From Liolophura sinensis (taxonomy: Eukaryota > Mollusca > Polyplacophora > Chitonida > Chitonidae), in the NCBI RefSeq assembly GCF_032854445.1, contig NW_027018096.1, positions 20,280 through 84,279 of the forward strand: a stretch of 64,000 nucleotides of DNA. Direction: 5' to 3'. The translations under genes and the position numbers were made by a program. The notes under the pieces are model-generated. The model was not told the DNA's origin and ran no database searches. It saw only the letters and a program-made list of their open reading frames with translations. Below are positions 62,776 to 64,000 of the stretch, in pieces. Within the stretch, counting starts at the first letter, position 1, and every line of letters begins with the position of its first letter.

Positions 62776-63875
62776 TCAAATCTTTGGGCCAAGCCCATTT
62801 AACTCACCCAGCAAATGTCTTACTTCTAAGTCGAAGACAAACTCAATGTCTTTATCTACATGTAGAAAAACCACACCATTTGTATATAAAAAAAACACAA
62901 GGTACTTGATACAATCCGCTGTAAAAAGTACAATTGAACACTGACCCACATCAATAAGGTGCCAAAGGATGCGCAATTGGGCCAGGCATCTCCAGCTGTT
63001 GAAAAATTGCAAATTTCCTTGGTTTCCATGGAGTAAGAGCCGTTGCTGGGCACGTGATCTTGACATCATTGATTATTCATTTGTGGCTACAGCCAAAAGT
63101 ATTGGTCGGAGAGCAACGCGGTTTGCACCATTCGATTTCTCGTCACAAAATACGTCCGATTAGCTTCTTACCAGCAGCATTGGAACAGTTTTTCCACTTT
63201 TGGATTTTTGCCTGGTCTTTTTGCGAATTGAAATCGGGTACATTAGCTATGTACAATCGCGACTGGTCATTACTATATTCAATTTTTCATTATAAGTTAT
63301 GTGCCCTTCGGTAGCCCAGACGACGTCAAATCTTTGGGCCAAGCCCATTTAACTCACCCAACAAATGTCTTACTTCTAAGTCGAAGACAAACTCAATGTC
63401 TTTATCTACATGTAGAAAAACCACACCATTTGTATATAAAAAAAACAAAAGGTACTTGATACAATCCGCTGTAAAAAGTACAATTAAACACTGACCCACA
63501 TCAATAAGGTGCCAAAGGATGCGCAATTGGGCCAGGCATCTCCAGCTGTTGAAAAATTGCAAATTTCCTTGGTTTCCATGGAGTAAGAGCCGTTGCTGGG
63601 CACGTGATCTTGACATCATTGATTATTCATTTGTGGCTACAGCCAAAAGTATTGGTCGGAGAGCAACGCGGTTTGCACCATTCGATTTCTCGTCACAAAA
63701 TACGTCGGATTAGCCTCTTACCAGCAGCATTGGAACAGTTTTTCTACTTTTGGATTTTTGCCTGGTCTTTTTGCTAATTGAAATCGGCTGCATTAACTAT
63801 GTACAATCGCGACTGGTCATTACTATATTCAACTTTTCATTATAAGTTATGTGCCCTTCGGTAGCCCAGACGACG
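62776..63875. repeat. Two-monomer block, third copy about 27 kb away
   Basis: Units at 62776 and 63326 carry the ACGTCCGATTAGCTTC/ATCGGGTAC and CAATTAAACAC marks of the blocks at 32525 and 35827. They lie 49 monomers (26,949 bp) after the nearer copy. The end of the second unit differs: it has GTACAATCGC and GGCTGCATT instead of GTACGATCGC. Confidence 0.8.
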
Positions 63876-64000
63876 TCAAATCTTTGGGTCAAGCCCATTT
63901 AACTCACCCAACAAATGTCTTACTTCTAAGTCGAAGACAATCTCAATGTCTTTATCTACATGTAGAAAAACCACACCATTTGTATGTAAAAAAAACAAAA

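Larger units (their letters stand above)
19175..64000. repeat. 550-bp satellite array, right block
   Basis: Continuation of the left block with the same monomer, orientation and phase, about 81.5 units running off the window end. The landmark at 19325 recurs to 63326, which is 80 units in 44,001 bp, so net length drift is 1 bp. Variant monomers recur at multiples of 550 bp, showing past duplications of several monomers at a time (listed separately). Single-base length changes are few and mostly fall in the A-run after TATAT. Both ends are open: the left end is the LINE junction and the right end is the window limit, so total array size is unknown but exceeds 57 kb of satellite. Confidence 0.98.

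Noticed and set aside
1-64000. Regular direct repeats that might suggest CRISPR or a prokaryotic array
   Set aside because: The whole 550-bp unit is repeated with no unique spacers, there are no cas-like genes, and the inserted element is a eukaryotic LINE.

Overview
The window is metazoan repeat DNA: a long tandem satellite array interrupted once by an almost full-length non-LTR retrotransposon (LINE). I see no host single-copy gene, tRNA, rRNA or CRISPR array. Organism: an animal, most likely a marine invertebrate and possibly a mollusc. This is inferred from the LINE type (APE endonuclease, L1-like ORF1, 2A-like peptide ahead of ORF2) and from AT-rich spacer rich in TACATGTA-type words. 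The species cannot be named from this sequence.

Layout. Positions 1-13019 hold about 23.7 tandem copies of a 550-bp monomer. Positions 13020-19174 hold the LINE, on the minus strand, so its 3' end is at the left. Positions 19175-64000 hold about 81.5 further copies of the same monomer in the same orientation. Counting across the LINE, the broken monomer is completed with only 2 bp (AG) present twice, so the LINE is a simple insertion into one monomer.

Satellite. Monomers are nearly identical, differ by single-base variants, and hold a 550-bp period so closely that 80 units in the right block drift by a net +1 bp. Variants recur at multiples of 550 bp, which shows segmental tandem duplications of 2, 5, 6, 8, 10 and 11 monomers. 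These are superposed higher-order repeats rather than one regular unit. Most monomers carry a TATATAAA box, a CACGTG E-box, a short perfect hairpin and a 10-bp palindrome. The open frames of 61-108 codons that recur in every monomer overlap each other on both strands and look like by-products of repetition.

LINE. Read on the minus strand it has a short 5' UTR with a YY1-like AAGATGGCG near its start. Next come ORF1 (low-complexity head, coiled coil, L1-like RNA-binding domain), a long spacer of about 0.9 kb, and ORF2 (hydrophobic leader, 2A-like GDIHKNPGP, APE endonuclease, reverse transcriptase, C-terminal Cys/His motif). It ends in a 3' UTR with AATAAA and an AT-rich TTAAA-type tail. Each ORF is broken twice. 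All four breaks are in the same direction and each is accounted for by one extra base, so the copy is either recently inactivated or carries sequence errors.
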